Shown: piece after piece, positions 16,642 through 25,477 of the stretch
Layout: the number at the start of each line of letters is the position of its first letter
Numbering within the stretch: position 1 is the stretch's first letter
Assembly (NCBI GenBank): GCA_014239365.1
Contig: JAAZZB010000059.1
Location: 62,001 to 126,000 of the forward strand
Reading direction: 5' to 3'
Length of the DNA: 64,000 nt
From: Verrucomicrobiia bacterium
GTDB taxonomy: Bacteria > Verrucomicrobiota > Verrucomicrobiia > Limisphaerales > UBA1100
Program-made: the position numbers and the translations under genes
The notes under the pieces: model-generated
What the model saw: only the letters and a program-made list of their open reading frames with translations
The model's database searches: none
Told to the model about the DNA's origin: nothing

Positions 16642-18909
16642 ATGAATGAATTGAAAAATCGACTTCGCCAACTTCGCGAGTGGGTCGCGCGCAAGGCGTG
16701 GCGGCGATGGGCGCTGCGATTTCCCTGTGTTTGGCTTGCGGGATGGTTGGGGCTGCAAACGGTTGTGACCTTTATGCCGTTGCCGGTCGCGCTGGAAAAT
16801 TCGCCAGTGATGAGCCCCCAAACGGCTGATCGTAATGGCGAGCCATTGCGTTTGCTGCTTACTTCGGATGAGCGATTTTTTCAGCCGGTTGCGTTGAGCG
16901 AATGCGGGCCGATTTTTTTGCGAGCCACATTGGCGGCGGAAGACAAGCGGTTTTGGCGGCACACGGGTGTGGATTGGTTTAGCACCGCGCGCGCGGTGAA
17001 AGAGATTGCGGTGCATCGGCGGGTGATGTCCGGCGCATCGACCATCACGCAGCAGCTCATCAAAAATGCCGAGCCGCGCCCGCGCACCGTTCGCACCAAA
17101 ATCCTTGAAAATCTTCAGGCCCTCAAGCTTGAGCGCAGTTGGAGCAAAGCACAAATTCTCACGGCGTATGTGAACCGCATCGACTACGGCAACCTTTGCC
17201 GTGGGGCGGGCACGGCGGCGTGGTTTTATTTTGATAAACCATTGGCGGATGTGTCGCCGGCGGAAGCGGCATTTTTGGCGGCGTTGCCCAATGGCCCTTC
17301 GCGATTGAACCCGCATCGTCATTTCGAACGCGCCAAGCGGCGGCAGCTTATCATTCTGGGTCGTATGCACCGGCTCGGTTGGTTGGGTGTGGCTGCCCAT
17401 CGTCGCGCTTGCGCGGAGCCCATTGCCTTGAACCGCGAAGGTCGCGCATTTGCGGCGGCGCATTTTGTGGATTGGGTGCGCCAGCATCGCGAGGTGAAAA
17501 CGAATGTGCGTACGACGCTGGACTTAGCGCTGAACCAATTTGTTCACCGCACACTCGTTGACCGACTGGCGCAATTGACGCGGCGCAATGTTTCCAATGG
17601 GGCGGTGGTGGTGATCGAAAACGCAACGGGCAATGTGTTGGCGATGGTGGGATCGCGCGATTATTTTGAGGTGGAATCGGGGCAGGTGAATGGCGCGTGG
17701 GCGCCGCGCAGCGCGGGGTCCACGTTCAAGCCGTTTACTTATTTGCTCGCGTTGGAATCGGGAATGACGCCCGCGACGGTGATTGCTGATGTGCCCACAG
17801 ATTTTGCCACAAGCACGGGCGTGTTCAGTCCGCAAAATTTCAACCGCCAATTTCACGGGCCGATGCGCTTGCGGTTGGCTTTGGCGAATTCGTTGAATGT
17901 GTCGGCGGTGAAAGTGCTGGAAGCCGCGGGCGGCGCGGTGAGGTTGCAAACACGACTGCGCGAATGTGGGCTGACTACGCTGGAGGCCAAGGCGAATCAT
18001 TACGGGCTTGGCCTCACCATCGGCAACGCGGAGGCGCGTTTGTTGGAATTGACCAATGCGTACGCCACGCTTGCGCGGATGGGCGTGCATCGGCCGGTGC
18101 GGTTATTGGCGGACGACCCGCACACGGCGCAGCGGGTTTTTGATGAACGCCACGCGTGGTTAATGGCGGATATGTTGAGTGACAACACGGCACGAGCGCA
18201 GGCGTTTGGCTGGGACTCGGCGTTGGCATTTGATTTTCCGGTGGCGTGCAAAACGGGCACGAGCACGGACTTCCGCGACAACTGGGCAATGGGGTACACG
18301 CCGGAATTTACGGTGGGCGTGTGGGTTGGAAATTTTGATGGCGCGCCAATGCAGGATGTTTCCGGCGTGACCGGGGCCGCGCCGGTGATGCACTCGGTGA
18401 TGGAGCATTTGCATAACCGGTTTGGCACAAGCGCCTTTGTGCGCCCGAATGGATTGTCGCGCGCACAAGTGAATTCAATCACGGGCCGAAGGGCAGGGGA
18501 GGGTGTGGCGGAATGGTTTGTGACGGATCATTTGCCGCCGCTTGAAATGCGGGATGACTTTGATGCAAGCGGTCGTGTGAAGTTGGGCCCGGATTATTCG
18601 GAGTGGTTTGCGAGTGAGGACAACACGTTGCGAAATCGTGCGGTGCTCGATGTTACACAAACGGCACAAGTGCGCGTGCTGTCGCCTTTGGCGGGCACGG
18701 TTTATTATTTGGATCCCGACTTGCCGCCATCGAGTCGGCAAGTGCGCTTGCGTGTGAATGCGGCTTCGGCGCAGTGGTCATCGAAAACACTGGAATGTGT
18801 CGCGCGCGATGGAGATGTGTTTGTGCGATTGCAACCGGGGCGACATCGGTTGACTGCGGAAGTGGACGGGCAACGGTTGGAAACTTGGATTGAGGTGGAG
18901 GGGTTATAG
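16642..18909 (+). CDS. pbpC: Penicillin-binding protein 1C
   Basis: Start ATG 16642 was chosen because the upstream GTG 16555 would translate the inverted repeat. The 755-residue protein has a basic N-terminus, a transmembrane anchor (about 30-50), a glycosyltransferase domain with EDKRFWRHTGVDW and the STITQQLIKN segment, and a transpeptidase domain with the S360-T-F-K363 active site, a downstream SLN and KTGTS. The C-terminal beta-sandwich (about 660-755) matches the BiPBP_C region specific to PBP1C. It polymerises and crosslinks peptidoglycan in the periplasm. It follows the alpha-2-macroglobulin gene, the classical partner, with which it probably forms an operon. Confidence 0.93.
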   Translation: MNELKNRLRQLREWVARKAWRRWALRFPCVWLAGWLGLQTVVTFMPLPVALENSPVMSPQTADRNGEPLRLLLTSDERFFQPVALSECGPIFLRATLAAEDKRFWRHTGVDWFSTARAVKEIAVHRRVMSGASTITQQLIKNAEPRPRTVRTKILENLQALKLERSWSKAQILTAYVNRIDYGNLCRGAGTAAWFYFDKPLADVSPAEAAFLAALPNGPSRLNPHRHFERAKRRQLIILGRMHRLGWLGVAAHRRACAEPIALNREGRAFAAAHFVDWVRQHREVKTNVRTTLDLALNQFVHRTLVDRLAQLTRRNVSNGAVVVIENATGNVLAMVGSRDYFEVESGQVNGAWAPRSAGSTFKPFTYLLALESGMTPATVIADVPTDFATSTGVFSPQNFNRQFHGPMRLRLALANSLNVSAVKVLEAAGGAVRLQTRLRECGLTTLEAKANHYGLGLTIGNAEARLLELTNAYATLARMGVHRPVRLLADDPHTAQRVFDERHAWLMADMLSDNTARAQAFGWDSALAFDFPVACKTGTSTDFRDNWAMGYTPEFTVGVWVGNFDGAPMQDVSGVTGAAPVMHSVMEHLHNRFGTSAFVRPNGLSRAQVNSITGRRAGEGVAEWFVTDHLPPLEMRDDFDASGRVKLGPDYSEWFASEDNTLRNRAVLDVTQTAQVRVLSPLAGTVYYLDPDLPPSSRQVRLRVNAASAQWSSKTLECVARDGDVFVRLQPGRHRLTAEVDGQRLETWIEVEGL

Positions 18910-18912
18910 CAT

Positions 18913-18991
18913 TGTAGCCCGGGCCGATGGCCCGGGTGAATGCACTTTGGGGTGATTCTGGAAACCACCCGGGCCGCCGGCCCGGGCTACA
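18913..18991. repeat. Second bipartite inverted repeat (REP-like) after pbpC
   Basis: Arms of 26 bases at 18913-18938 and 18966-18991, beginning TGTAGCCCGGGCC, are reverse complements with two mismatches; the spacer is 27 bases. Each arm is itself nearly palindromic around CCCGGG. It occupies the spacer between pbpC and the uxaA-like gene and has the look of a dispersed palindromic element, although a role in transcript ending is possible. Confidence 0.7.
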
Positions 18992-19041
18992 TTGGGTTTC
19001 TTTTCTGTGAATTATTTGGCTTCTTGTATATTCTCGCGCGG

Positions 19042-20595
19042 ATGGCTTTGCTTGATTTGGATTCTGTGGTGTTGCGTTTGCGTGAGGGGGATCACGTGGG
19101 GGTATTGAAAAAAACTGTGAAGGGCGGCACGGAATTGGCTAACGGGGAAAGCTCCCTGACTCTTGCGAAAACCATTCCGGCGGGGCACAAAATCGCGCTG
19201 CGGGCGGTGTCGGATGGGGAGGCGCTTTGCAAATACGGACAGATCATCGGTTTTGCTGAGGGGGATATTGCGGCGGGGGAGCACGTGCATTCGCATAATT
19301 TGGTGTGTCGGGATTATGATCGGGAACATCGGTTTTGTTCAGATTATCAGCCTACGGAATTTTATCCTGAAGTGGACCGGCGCACGTTTCAAGGGTTTGC
19401 CCGGCCGGGAGGACGTGCGGGCACGCGCAATTATGTGGCGGTGATTTCTAATGTGAATTGTTCCAACTCAGTTTCGCGTTATGTGGCGGAGCGTTTTCGG
19501 GGGGCGGATTTTCAAAAACAATTTCCAAGTATCGACGGGGTGATCGCGCTGAAAACGCAGGGCGGTTGCGGGGTGAATCCGAACGGGCCGATGCAAATCA
19601 TTCGCCGCACGCTGGGCAATATGGCGCGCCATTCGAATATCGCGGGCTACGTGATGATTGGGCTCGGTTGTGAGGACAATCAAATCGCGGGCATCCGCGA
19701 GGAATATGATTTGGATAAATTACGCGAGGGTGAGATTGCGCCGGAGTTTATGACCATTCAGGGAACGGGTGGTTCACTGAAAACCATTGAGGCAGCGGCG
19801 AAGGCGGTGGAGGCGATTTTGCCGAAGGTGGCGGAGGGGCGACGCACGGAGCAAGCGTTGTCAAAATTGTTGTTGGCGGAAAACTGCGGGGGCTCGGATG
19901 GTAACAGTGGCTGCACAGCGAATCCGGCATTGGGGGTGGCTTCGGATGAATTGGTGCGGCACGGCGGCACGTCGGTGTTGGCGGAGACCACAGAAATTTA
20001 TGGCGCGGAACATTTGTTGACCAATCGTGCGGCCACGCCGGAGATTGCGGAAAAGCTGATGCGGCAAATTCATTGGTGGGAGGATTATGCGAGACGGCAC
20101 GATGAGAAGATTGACAACAATCCATCAGTCGGCAACAAGGCTGGGGGGTTGACGACGATTTACGAGAAGAGCCTCGGCGCGCTGGCGAAGGGCGGGCAGT
20201 CGCCGTTGATGGCGGTGTATGATTACGCGGAGCGGATCGACACGGCGGGATTTTGTTTTATGGATACGCCGGGGTACGATCCGATGAGTATGACCGGCCT
20301 CGTGGCGGGCGGCTGCAATGTGGGCGTCTTCACTACCGGTCGCGGCAGCGTTTATGGCTGCAAACCGGCGCCGTGTATCAAGGTGGCCACGAATACGGCG
20401 CTGTTCAACTGGATGGAAGAAGATATGGATTTGAATGCGGGGACGATTATTGATGGCACGGAAACGGTGGCGGAAGTGGGGGCGCGGGTTTTTGAGAAGA
20501 TCATTGCCGTGGCGAGTGGGGAGAAAACGAAGAGTGAGTTGAACGGAATTGGGGATGAGGAGTTTCAGCCTTGGTTTCCGGGGGTGCAGTTTTAG
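19042..20595 (+). CDS. UxaA-family altronate/galactarate dehydratase
   Basis: Start ATG 19042 gives a 517-residue cytosolic protein beginning MALLDLDSVV; an earlier start at 18940 lies in the inverted repeat and is rejected. The N-terminal 90 residues form a SAF domain (V-L-R-L-R-E-G-D-H-V-G-V, A-A-G-E-H-V-H-S-H-N). The main UxaA domain follows with RAGTRNYVAVISNVNCS, KTQGGCG, GLGCEDNQI, AENCGGSDGNSG, FMDTPGYDP and TTGRGSVYG. Cys and His residues in these segments bind the metal used in dehydration of a sugar acid to a keto-deoxy acid. The exact substrate (altronate, galactarate or other) is not shown by neighbours. Fused-SAF length matches UxaA. Confidence 0.88.
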   Translation: MALLDLDSVVLRLREGDHVGVLKKTVKGGTELANGESSLTLAKTIPAGHKIALRAVSDGEALCKYGQIIGFAEGDIAAGEHVHSHNLVCRDYDREHRFCSDYQPTEFYPEVDRRTFQGFARPGGRAGTRNYVAVISNVNCSNSVSRYVAERFRGADFQKQFPSIDGVIALKTQGGCGVNPNGPMQIIRRTLGNMARHSNIAGYVMIGLGCEDNQIAGIREEYDLDKLREGEIAPEFMTIQGTGGSLKTIEAAAKAVEAILPKVAEGRRTEQALSKLLLAENCGGSDGNSGCTANPALGVASDELVRHGGTSVLAETTEIYGAEHLLTNRAATPEIAEKLMRQIHWWEDYARRHDEKIDNNPSVGNKAGGLTTIYEKSLGALAKGGQSPLMAVYDYAERIDTAGFCFMDTPGYDPMSMTGLVAGGCNVGVFTTGRGSVYGCKPAPCIKVATNTALFNWMEEDMDLNAGTIIDGTETVAEVGARVFEKIIAVASGEKTKSELNGIGDEEFQPWFPGVQF

Positions 20596-20612
20596 AAATG
20601 AGGGGGTGAATG

Positions 20613-20629
20613 CCCAATGACCCATTGGG
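20613..20629. terminator. Possible weak hairpin terminator after the uxaA-like gene
   Basis: CCCAATG-ACC-CATTGGG forms a 7-pair stem followed by a GT-rich, not T-pure, tract. It lies between two convergent genes, where a terminator would be expected. Confidence 0.3.
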
Positions 20630-20680
20630 TGTTGGGGTTTGGTTATTCCTTGGTTCTTGGGTTTTGGGCCTTGGTCATTT

Positions 20681-21484
20681 TCACATCATTCCGTCGCGTG
20701 CGGAAATTTTTAGCGCGTATCGTCCGCCTTTCTTTTCCAGCTTCACTTTGTTGCCAAATGATGTGCCGAGGTTTTTGCTGGTTAAAGTGGTTTTCATTTT
20801 TCCGGTTGCGCTCACTTGGCCGTCTTTTAATAGCAACGCGTGCGTGAATGCGGGTGTGATTTCTTCGACGTGATGGGTGACGAGGACTAGGGCGGGGGCT
20901 TTGGGTTGGCGGGCGAGACGGTTTAGGAATTGGAGGAAGTGTTCGCGGGCGACGGGGTCGAGGCCGGCGCAGGGTTCGTCGAGGATAAGGAGTTTGGGGC
21001 GGGCCATCAGCGCGCGGCCAATGAGGATGCGCTGGCGTTCGCCTTGGGAGAGGTGTTGCCAGGGGCGATCGGCGAGCGGGAGGCATTCGATGCGCTTGAG
21101 GATGGCGCGGGCGGCGCGGCGGTCGGCAGGAGTGGGGGTGTGCCAGAGATCGATCATCGCGTACTTGCCGCTGATAACGGTTTCGAGCGCGGGTTCGCCG
21201 GGGGCCATGAGTTTGTTGAGGGTGCTACTGACGAGGCCGATTTTTTTGCGTAGCTCGGGCCAATGACTTTCGCCGAAGGTTTGGCCGAGGAGTTGGATGT
21301 CGCCATCGGTTAGGGTTTTGTATCCGGTGATGGCGGCGAGTAGAGTTGTTTTGCCGGAGCCGTTGGGGCCGAGGATGACCCAGTGTTGGCCGGGATCGAC
21401 GCGCCAATCGATGCCGGCAAGAATGACGGTGTCGCCGCGTTCGAGGCGGAGATTGCGGATGCAAAGAATGGGACGACGCGACAC
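20681..21484 (-). CDS. Orphan ABC transporter ATP-binding protein
   Basis: The 267-residue ATPase has Walker A GPNGSGKTT, a Q-loop region, signature LSQGER, Walker B LLILDEPCAGLD and the H-loop THH. The residues after the H-loop (VEEITPAFTHALLLKDG) match the ModF/YlmA-like subgroup of single ATP-binding cassettes. There is no permease or binding protein next to it, so its partner is unknown and a non-transport role is possible. It is convergent with the uxaA-like gene and divergent from the DUF1080 gene (its start is 96 bases from that gene's start). Confidence 0.85.
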   Translation of the reverse strand: MSRRPILCIRNLRLERGDTVILAGIDWRVDPGQHWVILGPNGSGKTTLLAAITGYKTLTDGDIQLLGQTFGESHWPELRKKIGLVSSTLNKLMAPGEPALETVISGKYAMIDLWHTPTPADRRAARAILKRIECLPLADRPWQHLSQGERQRILIGRALMARPKLLILDEPCAGLDPVAREHFLQFLNRLARQPKAPALVLVTHHVEEITPAFTHALLLKDGQVSATGKMKTTLTSKNLGTSFGNKVKLEKKGGRYALKISARDGMM

Positions 21485-21579
21485 GCAAGGCTTTTAACGG
21501 GCGAATGGCGCGCGGCCAAGTGAAAGTTTCGCTTGCGGGTTGTGGTGCGGTTGCTAGGCTGATGGCTGAACCCATTGAT

Positions 21580-22362
21580 ATGAAAAAAATAATTCTCTTT
21601 TCCTTCATTCTTCTGCCGTCGGTTTCTGTTTTTGAAACGGCTGCCGCAGACAAGAATCTCCCCGGCTACACGGACACACCAGTCATCCCCGGTCAAAAAT
21701 GGCGGGTACACGATGCCAATCGTCCGAGGCCGAAGGTGGTGAAGGTGGGGCCGTCCAAAACTCTTGGTGCCAAACCGCCTAAGGGCGCGGTGGTGTTGTT
21801 CGATGGCACAGACACCAGCCAATGGAGCCACAATAAGTGGAAGGTGGAGAAGGGCTTTATGGAAGTGACGCGTGGTTCGGGGCAGTTGAATACCAAGAAA
21901 AAATTTGGCTCAGTTAAACTGCATATTGAATTTGCCACGCCGAAGGAAGTGAAGGGCAGTAGTCAAGGGCGCGGCAACAGTGGCGTGTTTTTCTGCGGCC
22001 AGTACGAGGTGCAGGTTTTGGATTCGTACAAAAATATGTCATACGCCGATGGGCAGTGTGCGGCGATTTACGGGCAGCATCCGCCGCGCGTGAATGCGTG
22101 CCGTCCTCCCGGGGAATGGCAAACGTACGACATTGAGTTTCGCGCGCCGAAGTTTGGCAAGGGCGGCAAGGTGACGCGGCCGGCGGTGGTGACGGTGATT
22201 CACAATGGGGTGAAGGTGCACGATAAGCGGGAACTGATTGGGCCGTCGGGGCATCGTTCGGTGAAGGCTTATAAAAAGCACGGGCCCGGTTCGATCGGGC
22301 TGCAGGATCACGGCAACCCGATGCGGTTTCGCAATATCTGGGTGGTGGAGTTGGAGGACTGA
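21580..22362 (+). CDS. Exported DUF1080 (3-keto-disaccharide hydrolase-like) protein
   Basis: ATG 21580 starts a signal peptide (MKKIILFSFILLPSVSVFE..AAA). The longer frame from 21505 has no leader and is rejected. The 260-residue protein carries the DUF1080 jelly-roll: VLFDGTDTSQW near residue 75, W-K-V-E-K-G-F-M-E-V, K-K-F-G-S-V-K-L-H-I-E-F, GNSGVFFCGQYEVQVLDS and PGSIGLQDHGNPMRFRNIWV. The domain is abundant in planctomycetes and verrucomicrobia and some members hydrolyse 3-keto-glycosides. It probably acts outside the cytoplasm on sugars. A rho-independent terminator follows. Confidence 0.85.
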   Translation: MKKIILFSFILLPSVSVFETAAADKNLPGYTDTPVIPGQKWRVHDANRPRPKVVKVGPSKTLGAKPPKGAVVLFDGTDTSQWSHNKWKVEKGFMEVTRGSGQLNTKKKFGSVKLHIEFATPKEVKGSSQGRGNSGVFFCGQYEVQVLDSYKNMSYADGQCAAIYGQHPPRVNACRPPGEWQTYDIEFRAPKFGKGGKVTRPAVVTVIHNGVKVHDKRELIGPSGHRSVKAYKKHGPGSIGLQDHGNPMRFRNIWVVELED

Positions 22363-22389
22363 AAAAAAGCAGTGATGGATTTTAAGAAG

Positions 22390-22415
22390 GCGGGGCCGCG
22401 AGGCTCCGCTTTTTT
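22390..22415 (+). terminator. Rho-independent terminator
   Basis: GCGGGGCC-GCGA-GGCTCCGC (22390-22409) forms an eight-pair stem with one G-U pair and is followed by six T residues. It lies 28 bases after the DUF1080 stop and separates it from the pilus locus. Confidence 0.85.
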
Positions 22416-22562
22416 AATGACCAATGTGCAAGAGCCCAAGGCCCGATGGGTGGGTGATTTCAGTAATCCGCACACGTAGAAAGTTTCTATAAATTTTCCT
22501 TTGTTTATAGCTCTTATTTGACGTGGGGCCTCTTGGGGTCGTAGGTTGTGTCGGCACGTTGT

Positions 22563-24293
22563 ATGGCTGTTAAAGACGATTACCTGGTCGATACCCTGAT
22601 GAATATGGGGTTGCTCGATAATGCCCAGTTGGATTCGGCGCGTCCGGCGGCGGAGTCTGCGGGGGCGGGGCTGGTCGATACATTGGTGGTTCAGAAGATC
22701 ATCAACATCGATCAGATCACGCAAGCGCGTGCGATGCAGTTTGGGTGCGAGCAGGTGGACTTACGCGAAGTGCGGCCACGCGATGATTTGTTGCGGGCGA
22801 TTCCCCGGCATATTTCGCGGCGATATCAGGTGGTGCCGGTGGAGGTGAATGACGACGAGTTGGTGGTGGCGCTTTCGGATCCGGGTGACATTGATGTGAC
22901 CGATGGCCTCACGCGGATGATTGACATTCCGAACATCGTTTTCAAGGTGGCCAGTGAGCCGCAAATCCGCGCGGCGATTGATCGTTTCTATGGCTCGGCT
23001 GACGAGGCCGTGGAGCGGATCGTGCAGGAGCTTTCCCAAACGCAGGTGGATCTTGATCAAGTTCAGGCCGAGGGCGGCGCGGCGGCGGGTGGTGTGGGCC
23101 TGGAAATGGATGATGATTCCGACTCGCCGTTGGTGAAGATGGTGAGCCTCATTATCGAAGAGGGTTTTAAGATGGGGTGTTCGGATGTGCACATCGAGCC
23201 GTTCGAAGAACGGTTGCGGATTCGTTATCGCGTGGATGGCGTGTTGCGCGAAGGCAATGCGCCGCCGCAGCGGGTGGGGGCACCGATTGTTAGCCGGTTA
23301 AAAATTGAATCCGGTATGAACATCGCCGAGAAACGTACGCCGCAGGATGGTCGCTATCAGCAGGTGATTGAAGGGCGCGTCATTGATTTTCGTGTGAGTT
23401 GTTTGCCCACCATTTACGGCGAGAGCATCGTGATGCGTATTCTCGACAAAGGCGGGCTGAACCTCGGCCTCGATCAGCTTGGGTTTATGCGGGATGATCA
23501 GGAGGTGTTTGAGCGCAACGCGCAAATGCCCGACGGCATTATGCTCGTCACCGGCCCCACCGGTTCCGGCAAAACCACCACGCTGTATTCCTGCCTTAAC
23601 CTTCTTAACACGCCCAATAAAAAAATCATCACCGTGGAGGATCCGGTGGAGTACATCCTCTCTGGCATCAACCAATGCCAGGTGAACGTTGCGGCGGGGA
23701 TGACGTTTTCCGCCGCCTTACGCGCGATGCTGCGTCAGGCGCCGAACATCATTATGCTCGGGGAGATTCGGGACTCTGAAACCGGCACGATTGCTGTGAA
23801 CGCTTCGCTTACCGGCCACTTTGTTTTTTCCACACTGCACACTAACGACGCGCCCGGTGCGATCACCCGAATGGTGGATATGGGGGTGAAACCGTTTCTG
23901 GTCGCCGCAGCCACGCGTTGCATTATCGCGCAGCGGCTGGTGCGGCGCATTTGCAGCAAGTGCATTGTCCCGCATAAATTTACTGAAGGAGAAATTAAAG
24001 CCCTGCGCCTCAAGCCGGAACAGGTGGAGAGCGGAATGCCGATGATCGGCGCCGGGTGCAAGGTGTGTGATGGCGGCGGCTACAAGGGGCGGTTTGGAAT
24101 TTTCGAGGTGATGGAAATTGACAACACGCTCCAGCGGATGATTATCGAGGAAAAACCTGTGGCTGACGTACGCGAGTACGCCGTTGCGCAGGGTTTGATG
24201 AAAACGCTCCGCACGGATGGCGTTAACAAAGTGATGTCGGGAATGACAACCGTGGAGGAAGTGATGCGTACAACAACATCTGACGAAGTTTAA
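22563..24293 (+). CDS. Type IV pilus / type II secretion assembly ATPase (GspE/PilB family), first copy
   Basis: ATG 22563 is preferred over GTG 22548. The 576-residue protein has a N-terminal GspE-N/MshEN domain, a central domain with DVHIEPFEERLRIRYRVDG, Walker A GPTGSGKTT (about 330-338), an Asp box EDPVEY, Walker B I-I-M-L-G-E-I-R-D, and a His box STLHTNDAP. Two C-x-x-C pairs (CSKC, CKVC) form the zinc site of PilB/GspE. It powers extension of a pilus or pseudopilus from the inner membrane. It is the first gene of a run with pilT, a second ATPase and pilC, each separated by less than 20 bases. Confidence 0.93.
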   Translation: MAVKDDYLVDTLMNMGLLDNAQLDSARPAAESAGAGLVDTLVVQKIINIDQITQARAMQFGCEQVDLREVRPRDDLLRAIPRHISRRYQVVPVEVNDDELVVALSDPGDIDVTDGLTRMIDIPNIVFKVASEPQIRAAIDRFYGSADEAVERIVQELSQTQVDLDQVQAEGGAAAGGVGLEMDDDSDSPLVKMVSLIIEEGFKMGCSDVHIEPFEERLRIRYRVDGVLREGNAPPQRVGAPIVSRLKIESGMNIAEKRTPQDGRYQQVIEGRVIDFRVSCLPTIYGESIVMRILDKGGLNLGLDQLGFMRDDQEVFERNAQMPDGIMLVTGPTGSGKTTTLYSCLNLLNTPNKKIITVEDPVEYILSGINQCQVNVAAGMTFSAALRAMLRQAPNIIMLGEIRDSETGTIAVNASLTGHFVFSTLHTNDAPGAITRMVDMGVKPFLVAAATRCIIAQRLVRRICSKCIVPHKFTEGEIKALRLKPEQVESGMPMIGAGCKVCDGGGYKGRFGIFEVMEIDNTLQRMIIEEKPVADVREYAVAQGLMKTLRTDGVNKVMSGMTTVEEVMRTTTSDEV

Positions 24294-24301
24294 TTTTTAC
24301 T

Positions 24302-25462
24302 ATGCCAGAGAAAGAACCCATTTACCGGATGCCTGACCTGCTCACGTTGCTGGTTGATACAGGCTCCTCCGATCTCCACGTGCGGGTGGGCATTCCCCCG
24401 TGCTATCGCGACAGCGGAATGCTCAAGCGCGTGGAAGGCCCCGATTGCGAGCCGGAGGATGTGGAGTACCTCGTCAAGTCCATCGCGTCGGATGATCAAA
24501 TCCAACAAATCCGAACTCAGGGCGGCGCGGACTTTGGCTTTGCTTTTGGCACCAAAGCGCGCTTCCGAGTCAGTGCGTTTAAGGAACGCGGCAACATGGC
24601 GTTGGTGCTTCGGCAAATTCCTAATGATCTGCTCACCATCGAGCAGATTGGCCTCGATCAAGGGTTGGTCGATAAACTGCTTTCCACTCCGCGCGGGATG
24701 ATCCTTGTTACCGGGCCAACCGGTTCCGGCAAATCCACCACGCTTGCCTCGATGCTCAACATCATCAACGAAACCGATGATGAATGCCACATGATCACCA
24801 TCGAGGATCCCATCGAGTTTTATCATCCCCACAAAAAAGCCGTCACCACCCAACGCGAAGTGCACGTGGATGTGCCGAGCTTCGCGGAAGCATTGCGGCG
24901 CGCGTTGCGGCAGGATCCGGAAGTGATTCTGGTGGGCGAGCTGCGCGATTTGGAAACCATCGAAATGGCGGTGTCCGCTGCCGAGACGGGTCACTTGGTG
25001 TTTGGCACCCTCCACACCACCGGCGCGGCCAAGACGGTGGATCGGATTGTGAACGCCTTTCCAATGCAACAGCAGGAAACCATTCGCATTCAGCTTTCCA
25101 CTGTGTTGGCGTGTGTGATCTCCCAAATTCTGTGTAAACGACTACCGAAAGGGCGCGTGGCCATTCACGATATTATGGTGATGACCCCGTCCATCTCGGC
25201 GCTCATTCGCGACAACAAAACTTTCCGGATTCCGTCCGACCAACAAACCGGTCAGAAATATGGAATGGTGACATTGGATGACGGGTTGTTTGGCTATTAT
25301 GGCAAAGGCGTTGTTTCCCGTGAAGACTGTGTCAACAAAGCGCAGGATTACACCGGAATGATGATGCGCCTTAAGGAATGGGACGAGCAACAGGCCGCGT
25401 TGCAGGCGGAACAACTTGCTGCAGGCGGAGTGCCCGGAGCGCAACCGCCACCCGCCGGATAA
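24302..25462 (+). CDS. pilT: Twitching motility retraction ATPase PilT-like
   Basis: A 386-residue hexameric ATPase. The N-terminal PAS-like region has S-S-D-L-H-V-R-V-G; then come Walker A GPTGSGKST (about 138-146), EDPIEF, Walker B V-I-L-V-G-E-L-R-D-L-E-T and LHTT in the His box. It lacks the zinc site of PilB. A family-specific AIRNLIRE-like signature is only partly kept (S-A-L-I-R-D-N-K-T-F). PilT depolymerises pili; its presence argues that the system makes a retractable type IV pilus rather than a pure secretion pseudopilus. The C-terminal tail is Gln/Ala/Pro rich. Confidence 0.9.
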   Translation: MPEKEPIYRMPDLLTLLVDTGSSDLHVRVGIPPCYRDSGMLKRVEGPDCEPEDVEYLVKSIASDDQIQQIRTQGGADFGFAFGTKARFRVSAFKERGNMALVLRQIPNDLLTIEQIGLDQGLVDKLLSTPRGMILVTGPTGSGKSTTLASMLNIINETDDECHMITIEDPIEFYHPHKKAVTTQREVHVDVPSFAEALRRALRQDPEVILVGELRDLETIEMAVSAAETGHLVFGTLHTTGAAKTVDRIVNAFPMQQQETIRIQLSTVLACVISQILCKRLPKGRVAIHDIMVMTPSISALIRDNKTFRIPSDQQTGQKYGMVTLDDGLFGYYGKGVVSREDCVNKAQDYTGMMMRLKEWDEQQAALQAEQLAAGGVPGAQPPPAG

Positions 25463-25477
25463 TAAAATTTATTTTCA

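Noticed and set aside
18940-19041. Earlier start for the uxaA-like gene
   Set aside because: It would translate half of an inverted repeat and adds a hydrophobic leader not expected in this cytosolic enzyme.
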